Below are positions 15,223 to 23,955 of a stretch of DNA of 57,844 nucleotides, in pieces (position 1 is the stretch's first letter; every line of letters starts with the position of its first letter). The translations under genes and the position numbers were made by a program. This DNA is from an uncultured Caulobacter sp. (GTDB lineage Bacteria > Pseudomonadota > Alphaproteobacteria > Caulobacterales > Caulobacteraceae). The notes beneath the pieces are model-generated. The model did not search any database. It worked only from the letters and a program-made list of their open reading frames with translations, and was not told where the DNA came from. The stretch is from NCBI RefSeq assembly GCF_937900395.1, contig NZ_CALCDX010000113.1:1-57844 (forward strand), in the 5' to 3' direction.

Positions 15223-15831
15223 CTGAAGCGCGCCGCCCTGTACGTCAGAGTCAGCACGGACTCCCAGACCGTCGAGAACCAGATCATGGCCCTGACCGAG
15301 GTCGCTCAACGGTCGGGCTGGGCCGTGGTGCAGACCTTCTCGGACGAGGGCATCAGCGGCGCCAAAGGACGAGACAAGCGGCCGGGCTACGACGCCCTTC
15401 TCCGGGCCGTGGCAAGGCGTGAAGTGGACATCGTGGCCGCATGGTCGGTGGACCGTCTGGGACGCTCTCTCGGCGATCTAGTGGCCTTCCTCACCGACAT
15501 TCAGACCAAGGGCTGCGACCTGTACCTGCACCAGCAGGCCATCGACACCAGCACCCCGTCCGGGCGGATGATGTTCCAGATGCTCGGCGTCTTCGCTGAG
15601 TTCGAGCGATCCATGATCCGCGCGCGCGTCATGTCCGGGCTGGATCGCGCTCGCCAGAAAGGCGTGAAGATCGGTCGGCCATCCATCCCGCCGATCCGGC
15701 TCAAGAAGGTCGAGCAAGGCCTTCGCGCTGGCCAATCCATACGGGCGGTAGCCAAAGCAACCGGCGTCTCCACCGCCACCGTCCAGAGGGTCAAGCAGAC
15801 CATGGCGGCGACGGTGCAGGCGACGGTCTGA
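15223..15831 (+). CDS. Serine recombinase, resolvase/invertase family (CTG start)
   Basis: The 202-aa product is a small serine recombinase. The catalytic serine lies in ALYVRVSTDSQTVENQ near residue 10, followed by GISGAKGRDKRPGYDALL, VAAWSVDRLGRSL, the E-helix segment MFQMLGVFAEFERSMIRARV, and a C-terminal helix-turn-helix (SIRAVAKATGVSTATVQRVK). The only ATG in frame (15286) would remove the catalytic serine. CTG at 15223 has a GGAG site 7 bases upstream and gives the usual start KRAALYVRVSTD, so I propose a CTG start. It probably catalyses resolution or inversion for the island. Confidence 0.85.
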   Translation: MKRAALYVRVSTDSQTVENQIMALTEVAQRSGWAVVQTFSDEGISGAKGRDKRPGYDALLRAVARREVDIVAAWSVDRLGRSLGDLVAFLTDIQTKGCDLYLHQQAIDTSTPSGRMMFQMLGVFAEFERSMIRARVMSGLDRARQKGVKIGRPSIPPIRLKKVEQGLRAGQSIRAVAKATGVSTATVQRVKQTMAATVQATV

Positions 15832-16157
15832 CCCGACCGTCCGTTGACTGTGACGGCTCCAGATCGGCAGCCTCGGCGTCCCGAGTCTCCCGAGCACCGC
15901 CATGGCCACCGACGCCGAAATCACCCACCATAATCATAGTCGCCCGACCGATCAGGCCCTTAAGCCGTCTCGTGTCGGGTGCGCCATCTTCCCCTCAAGC
16001 CGTGAACGCCGAGAAGCGCAGCTTTTCCGACTGCTGAAGCGACCAGGGTTCTCAGCAAGTCAGTCCAGTCTTCCACGACGCGGGTCTCGCTTTCGAGACG
16101 GCCTTTATGCGCTAAGCGCGCCGTGAATGTCCGCGCCTGTGGCCGCGCGAGCCAGTC
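15832..16157. other. Gap between recombinase and flagellar genes
   Basis: No gene is supported. A perfect small hairpin (GTCTCG-CTTT-CGAGAC, 16084-16099) lies 60 bases beyond the end of flgL and may help end one or both converging transcripts. This is also the likely right edge of the island, but I see no clear attachment-site repeat. Confidence 0.4.
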
Positions 16158-17057
16158 CTAGCCCAGATACTTCAACAGGCTCGACGAGGAGAGCGTGCTG
16201 ATGGTCGCGTAGAGGGCCTCCAACTGCGTCTGGTAGTTGGTGACCAGCACGGCGGCCTGGGCCAAGTCGGCGTCCTTGAGCCGCGACGCTAGGTCGTCCA
16301 GCGTGTCGATCTTGCTCTCGTTGCGGCTGATCAGGCTGGACAGCTGATCGGCCTGGACGCCCAGCCCCTCCTGGATCGAGCCGACGCCCGAGATGGCTTG
16401 ACCGACGAGATCGAAGGCGGCCGACAGGGTATCCGTGTCGTCCGGATTGGCGATCACCATCGAGAGCGCCCGCGCCAGCTGCTCGAACCCGCTGGCCTGG
16501 GCGGTCACCGATAGGGAAACCTTCGCGCCGTCCACGCTGGAGAACGTCCGCGGGGCCGAAGCGCCCTGATAGTAGCCGGTGTCGCCGGCGGTGGTCGGAT
16601 CATAGGCGGCGGACGAGAAATCGACCGGCGCGGCGTCGACGGCTTCGCCGCCGAAGAGATAGACGCCCCCCACCTGGCTGTTGAGCTGGGTCTGAAGGTC
16701 GTCCAGCCACCCGCGCGCGTACGAGGCCAGGCTGGCGGCGTCCAGCTTGGAGCCGCTGATCTGCGCGGCGAGCTGGGACTTGATCGTGTCAGCCAGGTCG
16801 GCGATGTCGCCGACCGCCGCGTAGGCCGACTGCACATAGGCCGAGGCCGTCTCGGCGGCGGCGTTGTCGGCGGCCAGCCGCGTCGACTGGCTGGAAAGCC
16901 GCAGCAGCGACGCCACGTCCGTTCCCAGCCCGCCGAACGCCGTCGACTTCAGACCGGTGGCCTCCTGGGTCTGCTGGTCGGCCAGCTTGGCCTGGGTGCG
17001 CAGACTAGCGGCGATCAGGGCGTTCGAATGCGCGAAGGTGCCGATACGGGTGATCAT
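16158..17057 (-). CDS. flgL: Flagellar hook-filament junction protein FlgL
   Basis: The 299-aa protein has the flagellin-like N-terminal helix (RIGTFAHSNALIAASLRTQAKLADQQTQEATGLKS) and the C-terminal helix (DADLAQAAVLVTNYQTQLEALYATISTLSSSSLLKYLG) that define FlgL/HAP3. It joins the hook to the filament outside the cell and is exported by the flagellar type III apparatus. It lies 9 bases after flgK on the same strand and ends the flgD-flgE-FlgN-like-flgK-flgL run. Confidence 0.88.
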   Translation of the reverse strand: MITRIGTFAHSNALIAASLRTQAKLADQQTQEATGLKSTAFGGLGTDVASLLRLSSQSTRLAADNAAAETASAYVQSAYAAVGDIADLADTIKSQLAAQISGSKLDAASLASYARGWLDDLQTQLNSQVGGVYLFGGEAVDAAPVDFSSAAYDPTTAGDTGYYQGASAPRTFSSVDGAKVSLSVTAQASGFEQLARALSMVIANPDDTDTLSAAFDLVGQAISGVGSIQEGLGVQADQLSSLISRNESKIDTLDDLASRLKDADLAQAAVLVTNYQTQLEALYATISTLSSSSLLKYLG

Positions 17058-17066
17058 CGCCGCGCC

Positions 17067-18782
17067 TCAGTTGACCATGTTCATCAGCACGTCGAACAGG
17101 TCCTGAACCATCGAGGTCAGCTGGGCGTTGGCCTGGTAGAGCTGCTGATAGGTCTCGAGCTTCGCCAGCTCCTCATCGAGATTGACAGCGGTGAGGTTGG
17201 CCAGGCGATCAACCGCGGCGTCATAGGCGTCGCCAGAGGTCTGGGCCTGGCTGGCCGCATCGGAAATGGTGGTCGCGGCCGTCGAGACGAACCCGGCGGC
17301 GTAGGTCAGCAGGCTGGACTGTCCCGCCGTCAGATTTCCCGCTGCCGCGAAACTGGTCGACGCCGAGAGCGACGAGGCGATCGCGCTGGCGGCGCCCGTT
17401 CCGCCCGAAGCCACAGCGATCTGACCGACGGCCAGGACACTCGCACCGTCCATCGTGGCGGTGGGAAACCGCGACGCGTCGCTCGCGAGCGCGGCGGACA
17501 CGGCGATGTCCGCGGCGGTCTCGCCCGAGAAGACGTCGTTGAAGCCGAAAGAGGCGGAGAACCCCTCGCCGCCCACCGAGGCGTCGATATCGGCCAGGGC
17601 CACGCCGTTGCTCGCCGGCGTCGCGGCGATGGTCAGCTTGCCGTTCGAGATCGACGCGCTCAGCCCGCTGATGGCGTTCAGGCCCGCGATCAGATCGTCG
17701 ACCGTGACGTAGACGGAAAGGTCGATGTCCTGGGTCGAAACCACCGCGCCGCTGGCGCTGGTCACCGCCACGCGCACGGAGCCCGTCGCGCTGAAGGCGT
17801 CGGTTCCCGACACACCGGTCGCGCTGGTCAGGCTGTTGGGCGGCGGGCTGGCCGAGCCGGTGTTGGCGGCCGCATTGACCTGGGCGATCAGCGTCGAGGC
17901 CAGCTGGTCCAGTGCGCCCTGTTCGCCGACCAGGATATCGTCGCGCAGCGCGACGAGGCCGCCCAGCGTGCCCGCGCTCAGCGAGGCGGTGATGTCCTTG
18001 CCATTGACTGTCACCCCGGCGATCGCGCCCGGATAGACCGTGTCGGCCGACAGGCTACTCGAGGCGCTGTACGACAGCCTGGACACGGAGGCCCCGAGCA
18101 ACTGTTCGCCCCCCGGCGCGTAGACCATCACCCGGTTGTCCGAGGTCGTGTAGGTCGACACCCCCATCAGCGACGATAGCGTGGTCACGGCGGCGGCGCG
18201 GCGATCCTCAAGATCGCTGACATCGCCGCCGGACGCGGTCGTGCTGACGATCTGGTCGTTGAGCGCCTTGATCGTGTCGAGCGCGCCGTTGATCGTATCG
18301 ACCGTCTCGGCGATCTGAAGATTGGCCTGGCTCCGCAGGGCCTGGATCTCGCTCGACAGCGAATGGATCGACGAGGCCAGGCTGGTGGCCGTCGACACCG
18401 CCGAGGCCTTGGTGGCGGCCGTGCTGGACGAGGCCAGGCCGGTCAGCGCCGTCTGGAAAGCGGTCAGCAGGCTGGAGACATCGTCGCCGCCGTCCACCGT
18501 CCCCAGGCTGGCGTCGTAGGACTGGAGGTAGGTGTCGATCACCGCGTCGCGCCCGTCGGCCGCCGCGGTCTTGTCGACGGCCTTGGACAGATAGGCGTCG
18601 GCCGCGCGGGTCAGCGTCGCGCTCGAGACCGCCAGGGTCTGGGTCGTCGCGGTCGTCGTGACGGTCTTGCGGCTGTAGCTGGCGTTGTCGGCGTTGGCGA
18701 CATTCGTCTGCGACACGGCGATCTGGTACTGCGCCGTCGTCAGGGCCGCGCCGGCCGAGGACAGGATCGACGTCAGCGACAT
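17067..18782 (-). CDS. flgK: Flagellar hook-associated protein FlgK
   Basis: The 571-aa protein starts with the FlgK signature (SILSSAGAALTTAQYQIAVSQTNVANADNASYSRKTV) and ends with the matching coiled-coil C-terminus (AVNLDEELAKLETYQQLYQANAQLTSMVQDLFDVLMNMVN). The variable middle is Ala/Ser/Thr-rich. FlgK is the first hook-filament junction protein, and FlgN-type chaperones hold it before export. A FlgN-like gene lies directly upstream, 5 bases away. Confidence 0.9.
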   Translation of the reverse strand: MSLTSILSSAGAALTTAQYQIAVSQTNVANADNASYSRKTVTTTATTQTLAVSSATLTRAADAYLSKAVDKTAAADGRDAVIDTYLQSYDASLGTVDGGDDVSSLLTAFQTALTGLASSSTAATKASAVSTATSLASSIHSLSSEIQALRSQANLQIAETVDTINGALDTIKALNDQIVSTTASGGDVSDLEDRRAAAVTTLSSLMGVSTYTTSDNRVMVYAPGGEQLLGASVSRLSYSASSSLSADTVYPGAIAGVTVNGKDITASLSAGTLGGLVALRDDILVGEQGALDQLASTLIAQVNAAANTGSASPPPNSLTSATGVSGTDAFSATGSVRVAVTSASGAVVSTQDIDLSVYVTVDDLIAGLNAISGLSASISNGKLTIAATPASNGVALADIDASVGGEGFSASFGFNDVFSGETAADIAVSAALASDASRFPTATMDGASVLAVGQIAVASGGTGAASAIASSLSASTSFAAAGNLTAGQSSLLTYAAGFVSTAATTISDAASQAQTSGDAYDAAVDRLANLTAVNLDEELAKLETYQQLYQANAQLTSMVQDLFDVLMNMVN

Positions 18783-18787
18783 GACCG

Positions 18788-19099
18788 CTAGCGCTCCCCT
18801 CGCGCGGCGAGTCCGCCATAGCCGTCGATCGCGCGAAGGCCGCGGTTCACGGCCGTCAGCTGAGCGCGCTTGGCCTCCATCTCCTCGGCGAGACGCGCCA
18901 TCCGCCCGTCCAGCGCCCGCCTCACGTCGTCCAGATTCGACAGCATCAGCAGCCGCGCATCGCCCGTCAGGCCATCGAGCTGCCGCGCGACGGCGCGGGC
19001 CAGGACGATCGCGTCCTCCACCGTCTCCACTACGGGCGCCTGTCCCTCGACCTCGCGGGCGGCCCGCGCCCTGGCGGCCAGTTTCTCGAACGTCTCCAT
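18788..19099 (-). CDS. FlgN-like export chaperone (tentative)
   Basis: The 103-aa product is predicted all-helical and charged, with leucine-rich helices (AIVLARAVARQLDGLTGDARLLMLSNLDDVRRAL) and an end (KRAQLTAVNRGLRAIDGYGG) similar to FlgN proteins. Family assignment rests mostly on size and position between flgE and flgK. If correct it would chaperone FlgK and FlgL in the cytoplasm. Confidence 0.5.
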   Translation of the reverse strand: METFEKLAARARAAREVEGQAPVVETVEDAIVLARAVARQLDGLTGDARLLMLSNLDDVRRALDGRMARLAEEMEAKRAQLTAVNRGLRAIDGYGGLAARGER

Positions 19100-19101
19100 G
19101 G

Positions 19102-20379
19102 CTAGCGCACAGCCTGGATCAGGGAGTCGAACATGTCGCCGGCCGTGCTGACCACCTGCGAGGCGGCCGAATAGGCCTGCTGGGCGATGATCATCTTGTT
19201 GAACTCGGTGGCGATGTCGGTGGTGGAGCCTTCCAGGGCGCTGGCCACCAGCGAACCCGCGCCGCCCTCGCCCGGCAGGTTCAGGTGCACCTGGCCCGCG
19301 GCGCTGTTCTCGTCATAGGTCGTGCCCGAGACGAGGGTCAGGCCGTTCGGGTTGCTGAAGGTGGCGATCGGGATCTGATAGATCGCCAGGCTGATGCCGT
19401 TGTCGAAATTGGCGGTGACCAGACCGTCGGAGTCGATGCTGATCCCCGACAACTCGCCATACAGCGCGCCATCCTGCTCGGTCTGGACGTCCTCGAGACC
19501 GATGGTGGACGAGGTCGAGGCGTATTGCGTCACGCCGTCCGTGCCGCCGATCTCGCCGATATCCAACGCGACCGCGCTGTCGGCGGCGCCGCTGCTGAAC
19601 CCCGTGACCGTGAAGTCGAGGGTCGGCGTCACCGAGCCCAGCGAGCCGTCGGTATTGAAGACCACCGTGTACGGACCGCCGCTGATCGTCCCCGACTGGG
19701 TCGTGCCGTCGGAGGTCAGCACAGGGTCGGACAGTGTCAGTTCCCAGGTGTTGTCGGCGGTCTTGGTCCAGGTCTGGCCGACCGTGTGGCTAACGCCCAG
19801 CGAGTCGATCATCTGCATGCTGGTGGTCAGGGCCGCGCCGACCTCGGCGTCGGCGGGCACATTGGCGCTCATCTCGATCTCGGTGGTCGCCTTGGCGGTG
19901 CCGCCGATCGAGGAGAGGTTGATGGCCGAGAGCCCGGTCAGGTCGTTGGTGTTCGACGCCAGGACATTGCCGTCGGCGTCCGTCGGCCAGCCCATCAGGT
20001 AGAAGCCTTCGGTATTGATCAGATAGCCGTCGGCGTTGGTCTCGAAGCTGCCGTTGCGCGTGTACATGTCCTCCGAGGCGGCGGCGGTCGGATCGTTGGT
20101 CACGACAAAGAAGCCGGCGTCCTGGATGGCGACGTTAGTGGCGACGCTGGTCGAGGTGACGGTCCCCTGGACCGACATGGCCTGGCTCGACTTGGCGGTG
20201 ACCGCGCTGGTCGAGGTGGACGAGCCTTTCCCGCCGCTGACCAGGGCCTGGAAGTAGACGTCGGTGGTCTTGTAGGCCGTGGTCGACGAGTTGGCGATGT
20301 TCTCGGAAATGGCCGAGAGGGCCCGGCTCTGGGCGGTGAGGCCCGAGACGGCGGTCGAAAGGGCGGCTGAGAGCGACAT
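19102..20379 (-). CDS. flgE: Flagellar hook protein FlgE
   Basis: The 425-aa protein shows the hook N-terminus (SLSAALSTAVSGLTAQSRALSAISENIANSSTTAYK), the FlgE/F/G mid-motif (FFVVTND...MYTRNGSFETNADGYLINTEGFYLMGW) and the C-terminal AFNKM-type helix (EFNKMIIAQQAYSAASQVVSTAGDMFDSLIQAV). It builds the extracellular hook. From memory the main Caulobacter FlgE is notably longer (about 590 aa), so this one may belong to a second set. It starts 3 bases after flgD. Confidence 0.92.
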   Translation of the reverse strand: MSLSAALSTAVSGLTAQSRALSAISENIANSSTTAYKTTDVYFQALVSGGKGSSTSTSAVTAKSSQAMSVQGTVTSTSVATNVAIQDAGFFVVTNDPTAAASEDMYTRNGSFETNADGYLINTEGFYLMGWPTDADGNVLASNTNDLTGLSAINLSSIGGTAKATTEIEMSANVPADAEVGAALTTSMQMIDSLGVSHTVGQTWTKTADNTWELTLSDPVLTSDGTTQSGTISGGPYTVVFNTDGSLGSVTPTLDFTVTGFSSGAADSAVALDIGEIGGTDGVTQYASTSSTIGLEDVQTEQDGALYGELSGISIDSDGLVTANFDNGISLAIYQIPIATFSNPNGLTLVSGTTYDENSAAGQVHLNLPGEGGAGSLVASALEGSTTDIATEFNKMIIAQQAYSAASQVVSTAGDMFDSLIQAVR

Positions 20380-20382
20380 GGA

Positions 20383-20667
20383 TCAGCTCTCCGAGGCCAG
20401 CAGCGAGACCTGGGTCAGCACGTTCGACATCGTGTCCGACATCGTCGTCAGCGTGTCGTTCATGCTGATCTGCTGCTCCAGCGACGAGTAGGTCGCCAGC
20501 TGGCTGGTGAACTCGGTGGGATCGCTGGGATCCAGCGGGTTCTGCTTCTCCAGCTGGGTCATCAGCAGCTTCAGGAAATCGGTCGTGCCCAGCTTCAGCG
20601 AGCTCGAGGACGACGACGTCGTGCTGGTCGTCGTCGCGGCGCTGGTCGCGGAGGTGATGGCGGTCAT
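20383..20667 (-). CDS. flgD: Hook-capping protein FlgD (short form)
   Basis: The product from ATG 20667 is 94 aa. After a Thr/Ser tract comes the conserved FlgD core, DFLKLLMTQLEKQNPLDPSDPTEFTSQLATYSSLEQQISMN, which caps the growing hook. The usual C-terminal Ig-like domain is absent; such short forms occur in alphaproteobacteria. The frame is open 24 codons upstream, but that extension is basic and unlike FlgD. First gene of the minus-strand run. Confidence 0.88.
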   Translation of the reverse strand: MTAITSATSAATTTSTTSSSSSSLKLGTTDFLKLLMTQLEKQNPLDPSDPTEFTSQLATYSSLEQQISMNDTLTTMSDTMSNVLTQVSLLASES

Positions 20668-20733
20668 CGGAGGCCTCGAGGGTTCCAGAGGTGCGACGCC
20701 CTGGCGGCGCCGATGACCTTTTGAACGGAGGCT

Positions 20734-20802
20734 CCCCATCGGATGGGGCGCGGAAACTTTCGAAAATCGACGTCGAAAAACACCGCCCCATCCGGGTGGG
20801 GC
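20734..20802. repeat. Two related hairpins in the flgD-flagellin divergent region
   Basis: CCCCAT-CGG-ATGGGG (20734-20748) and GCCCCA-TCCGGG-TGGGGC (20785-20802) are near-identical hairpins, each followed by GCG. They lie midway between the divergent flgD and flagellin genes and could be binding sites for a shared flagellar regulator. No canonical sigma-54 site is visible in this gap. Confidence 0.5.
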
Positions 20803-20902
20803 GCGCCGTTCAATCCGTGAAGCCCGTCCGCGAAGAACCGTGGGCGACGCCTCCCGGTCGGGACTTCCCCCGCCCGGCTTCCGAAGAGAAGCGGATTAGA
20901 AA

Positions 20903-21727
20903 ATGCCTGTTATCTCGACCAACACGGCGGCCAACACCGCCCTGCGCTACCTGAACAACAACTCAGCGGCGCAGAGCGAATCCCTGGCCAAGCTGTCGAG
21001 CGGCTCGCGGATCGTGAGCGCGAAGGACGACGCCTCCGGCCTCGCCATCGCCACGTCCATGAACGCCGACATCTCCGCGTTGAACCAAGCCGCCACCAAC
21101 GTCACCAGCGGCACTTCGGTGCTCAACACGGCCGACGGCGCCCTGTCCAACATCGCTGACATCCTCACCCGGATGAACGCGCTGACGGCCCAGGCGCAGT
21201 CGGGCAGCTCCAGCGATGATGACCTCTCCTACATCACCGCGGAGTACGCGCAGCTGACGGAAGAAATCGACGACATCGCCACCACAACCACGTTCAACGG
21301 TGTGGCCCTGCTCGACGGGACCAGCTCCTATTCGAGCGGCGTCGATTTCCTGGTCGGCACCTCCAGCAGTGACGTCATCACGGTGACTCTGGACGGGGCC
21401 GATACCGCCGCCTTGGGGCTGACCACGACCGCCATCACGGATTCAACCACCGCCAAAGCGGCGATGGACGAAATCGACGCGGCGATCACCCAGGTCTCCG
21501 AAATGCGAGCCAACGTCGGCGCAAGCCTGTCGCGGTTCGAGTTCCGGGGCGACGTGATCAGCACCTCGCTGGAAAACCTGCAGTCGGCCAAGTCGTCGAT
21601 TTCGGACGTCGACATCGCCACCGAGCAGACCAACTTCACCAACTATCAGACGCTGACCAGCGCCGCGATTTCGGCCCTCTCCCAGGCCAACTCGATGAGC
21701 CAGTCGCTTCTGAAGCTGCTGCAGTAG
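20903..21727 (+). CDS. Flagellin
   Basis: The 274-aa protein has the canonical D0/D1 N-terminus (SSGSRIVSAKDDASGLAIATSM, ILTRMNALTAQAQSG) and C-terminus (LGASLSRFEFR-type, DVDIATEQTNFTNYQTLTSAAISALSQANSMSQSLLKLLQ) around a short variable middle. It forms the filament outside the cell. The start VISTNTAANTALRYL differs from the main Caulobacter flagellins as I remember them (SINTN...). It is transcribed divergently from flgD and followed by a hairpin and fliD. The 5' leader is long and G-rich, with AGAAG upstream of the ATG. Confidence 0.93.
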   Translation: MPVISTNTAANTALRYLNNNSAAQSESLAKLSSGSRIVSAKDDASGLAIATSMNADISALNQAATNVTSGTSVLNTADGALSNIADILTRMNALTAQAQSGSSSDDDLSYITAEYAQLTEEIDDIATTTTFNGVALLDGTSSYSSGVDFLVGTSSSDVITVTLDGADTAALGLTTTAITDSTTAKAAMDEIDAAITQVSEMRANVGASLSRFEFRGDVISTSLENLQSAKSSISDVDIATEQTNFTNYQTLTSAAISALSQANSMSQSLLKLLQ

Positions 21728-21738
21728 TCGGCTCAACT

Positions 21739-21767
21739 GGCGGGAGGGCCTTAAGCGTCCTCCCGCC
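21739..21767 (+). terminator. Stem-loop after flagellin
   Basis: GGCGGGAGG and CCTCCCGCC form a 9-bp stem with an 11-base loop, followed by CTTTC. It lies between flagellin and fliD and may attenuate read-through or stabilise the flagellin mRNA 3' end. Confidence 0.55.
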
Positions 21768-21784
21768 GCACTTTCGGCTCCCCC

Positions 21785-23479
21785 ATGACCAGCACCAGCA
21801 CGGTTTCGAGCAGCGGCTCGGCCACTTACCTTACCGGCACGATCTCAGGCCTGGACACCGACGCCCTCATTGAGGCGGCGGTCAGCCAGAAGACCGCGCG
21901 CGCCGACACACTCGACGCGAAGGTCACGGCCAACACGACGAAGATCAGCGCTTACCAGACGCTGCAAGGCCTGCTGGCCGACGTGACGAGCGCCATGTCA
22001 TCGCTGAAGTCGACGGCCTACAGCAGCCTGTCGACGAGCACCGGCAACGCCTTCGACGATAAGAGCGCCTATCTGACCGCGTCGGACGGCTCGGACGCGA
22101 CCGACATCATCGCCGTCAGCGCCGATCCCGACGCGGTCGCGGCCAGCTATTCGATCACCGTCACACAGCTGGCCAAGGCGATGAAGGTGGCGTCGGACAG
22201 CCACGACACCGCGACCGCGCTCGGCGCGAGCGGCGACTTCACGATCGGCGTCACCGGCGGGACCTTTGCGACCATCGCCGTGACCTCGGACATGACGCTG
22301 TCGGACTTGGCCGAGGCCATCAACGACCAGAGCGACGCGACCGGCGTCAGCGCCACCCTGCTGAAGGTCTCAAGCGGCGCCTACAGGCTGGTGCTGTCGG
22401 CCGCCGACACCAATGTCGATATCGAGGTCTCCGACGCCAGCGGCGCGGCGACGGCGATCGACCTCTTGGACGCTGACGGCGACTTCGCCAACGTTCTGCA
22501 GGCGGCCCAGCCGGCCATCGCCACCCTCGACGGAGTCGAGATCACCAGCGACGGCAACCAGCTGACCGACACCATTCCAGGTCTATCGATCTCGCTTCTT
22601 CAGGCGACCGCCTCCGACCAGACCGTGACCCTCGACATCGAGGCGGACTACTCGGACATAAAGACCGCCATTACGGACTTCATCGACGCCTACAACGCCT
22701 TGCGCGACTTCGTGGACACCAACTCCGAGGTCTCGGCCGACGGCACGGTCGACGAGGACGCCGTGCTGTTCGCCGACTCGCTGCTCCGGGGCGTGACCAA
22801 GCAGCTCTCGTCGATCCTGGGCGACGACGCCGGATCGGCCGCCGACGGCGTGACCAACCTCGCGGCCCTCGGGATCACCCTGAACGCGGACAACCAGTTG
22901 GAGCTCTCGGACGAAACCACGCTGGACAATCTGCTGCTCTCCAACCTGGACAGCCTGCGGAGCTTCTTCGAAAGCAAGTTCACCACCAACGACAGCGCGC
23001 TGAAGCTGCTGAAGAACGCCAGCACGGCCTCGCTCGACTTTACCCTGGACGTGACGGTCACGGACGGCGCGATCAGCGACGTGACGGTCGGCGGCCAGAG
23101 CGGCCTGTTCACCGTCTCCGGCAGCCGCATCGTCGGCGCCGCCGGCACGATCTACGAAGGACTTTCGTTCGCCCTCGTCGCCGACGAAAGCGTCTCGATC
23201 GACGTCACGCTGACCCAAGGCTTCGCCGACCTCGTCACCACGCGGCTCGACGCCTACGCCAACGCGTCCAGCGGCGTGATCCAGAGCGAGATCGAGCGGC
23301 TCAACGACGCCAACGGCGATCTCTCCGACAAGTCGACCCAGATCCGCGACGACGCCGAGTCCTACAGGACCCGGCTGATCGCGAAGTACTCGGCCATGGA
23401 GCAGGAGCTCTACGCCGCGCAGGTCCTGCAACAACAGATCAAAGCCATCCTAGGCAGCTCGAGTGATACCGATGAATAG
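21785..23479 (+). CDS. fliD: Flagellar filament cap protein FliD
   Basis: The 564-aa protein has the FliD N-domain (TGTISGLDTDALIEAAVSQKTARADTLDAKVTANTTKISAYQTLQGLL) and C-domain (DAYANASSGVIQSEIERLNDANGDLSDKSTQIRDDAESYRTRLIAKYSAMEQELYAAQVLQQQIKAIL). It caps the filament tip and helps flagellin insert. Its 3' end overlaps the start of fliS. The usual Caulobacter polar flagellum is, as far as I recall, described without FliD/FliS, which makes this module unusual. Confidence 0.9.
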   Translation: MTSTSTVSSSGSATYLTGTISGLDTDALIEAAVSQKTARADTLDAKVTANTTKISAYQTLQGLLADVTSAMSSLKSTAYSSLSTSTGNAFDDKSAYLTASDGSDATDIIAVSADPDAVAASYSITVTQLAKAMKVASDSHDTATALGASGDFTIGVTGGTFATIAVTSDMTLSDLAEAINDQSDATGVSATLLKVSSGAYRLVLSAADTNVDIEVSDASGAATAIDLLDADGDFANVLQAAQPAIATLDGVEITSDGNQLTDTIPGLSISLLQATASDQTVTLDIEADYSDIKTAITDFIDAYNALRDFVDTNSEVSADGTVDEDAVLFADSLLRGVTKQLSSILGDDAGSAADGVTNLAALGITLNADNQLELSDETTLDNLLLSNLDSLRSFFESKFTTNDSALKLLKNASTASLDFTLDVTVTDGAISDVTVGGQSGLFTVSGSRIVGAAGTIYEGLSFALVADESVSIDVTLTQGFADLVTTRLDAYANASSGVIQSEIERLNDANGDLSDKSTQIRDDAESYRTRLIAKYSAMEQELYAAQVLQQQIKAILGSSSDTDE

Positions 23480-23840
23480 CAACCAAGCCATCCGGGCCTA
23501 CAAGGCCTCGAAGCAGCTCAACCAAAATCCCCGAGACGTCCTGACGGCCGTCCATGAAGAGCTCTATCGCGCCATATCGTCGGCAAAATATGCCCATGAG
23601 CAAAATACGCTCGATCACATGTGCGTTCATCTTGGCAAGGCAGTACAGATACTGACCGTACTTGCTACAACTTTGAATTTTTCCGCAGTGGGCGGAGATG
23701 GAGAACGCCTGCAACGATATTACCTAAGGTTGCTGAATCTGCTGAATCGGAATGAAAAGGGCTCGAACAGGTCGCTCGCGTATCAACAAGCAATAGATTT
23801 GTTGCAGCCCCTATGCCATGAATTTCGAAATGCTAGATAA
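23472..23840 (+). CDS. fliS: Flagellin chaperone FliS
   Basis: The 122-aa product has the FliS-like four-helix pattern (NQAIRAYKASKQLNQNPRDVLTAVHEELYRAISSAK ... LNLLNRNEKGSNRSLAYQQAIDLLQPLCHEF). FliS binds flagellin C-terminal helices in the cytoplasm. ATG 23472 overlaps the last codons of fliD; an in-frame GTG at 23463 would add three residues. The DNA from about 23560 is noticeably richer in A+T than fliD, suggesting different origin or weaker codon adaptation. Confidence 0.75.
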   Translation: MNSNQAIRAYKASKQLNQNPRDVLTAVHEELYRAISSAKYAHEQNTLDHMCVHLGKAVQILTVLATTLNFSAVGGDGERLQRYYLRLLNLLNRNEKGSNRSLAYQQAIDLLQPLCHEFRNAR

Positions 23841-23899
23841 GAACAGTTTGATTCAATAACGCAAAATATCTCCTCGTTTCTCAGATGAATATTTGTTAC

Positions 23900-23914
23900 T
23901 GGCACGTCGATTGC
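23900..23914 (+). promoter_or_regulatory. Sigma-54 (-24/-12) promoter
   Basis: TGGCACG-TCGA-TTGC is an essentially perfect RpoN site, with GG at 23901 and GC at 23913. It lies about 40 bases before the start of the ECF sigma gene, so transcription would begin near 23926. RpoN promoters need an enhancer-binding activator (FlbD in Caulobacter flagellar genes); the enhancer was not identified. Confidence 0.8.
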
Positions 23915-23955
23915 TTCAGCCTCCGTGACAGAAATCGCGAAGCTGGGCCAGGCAC

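Noticed and set aside
20668..20902. Sigma-54 promoter for flagellin or flgD
   Set aside because: No TGGCAC-N5-TTGC match was found on either strand.
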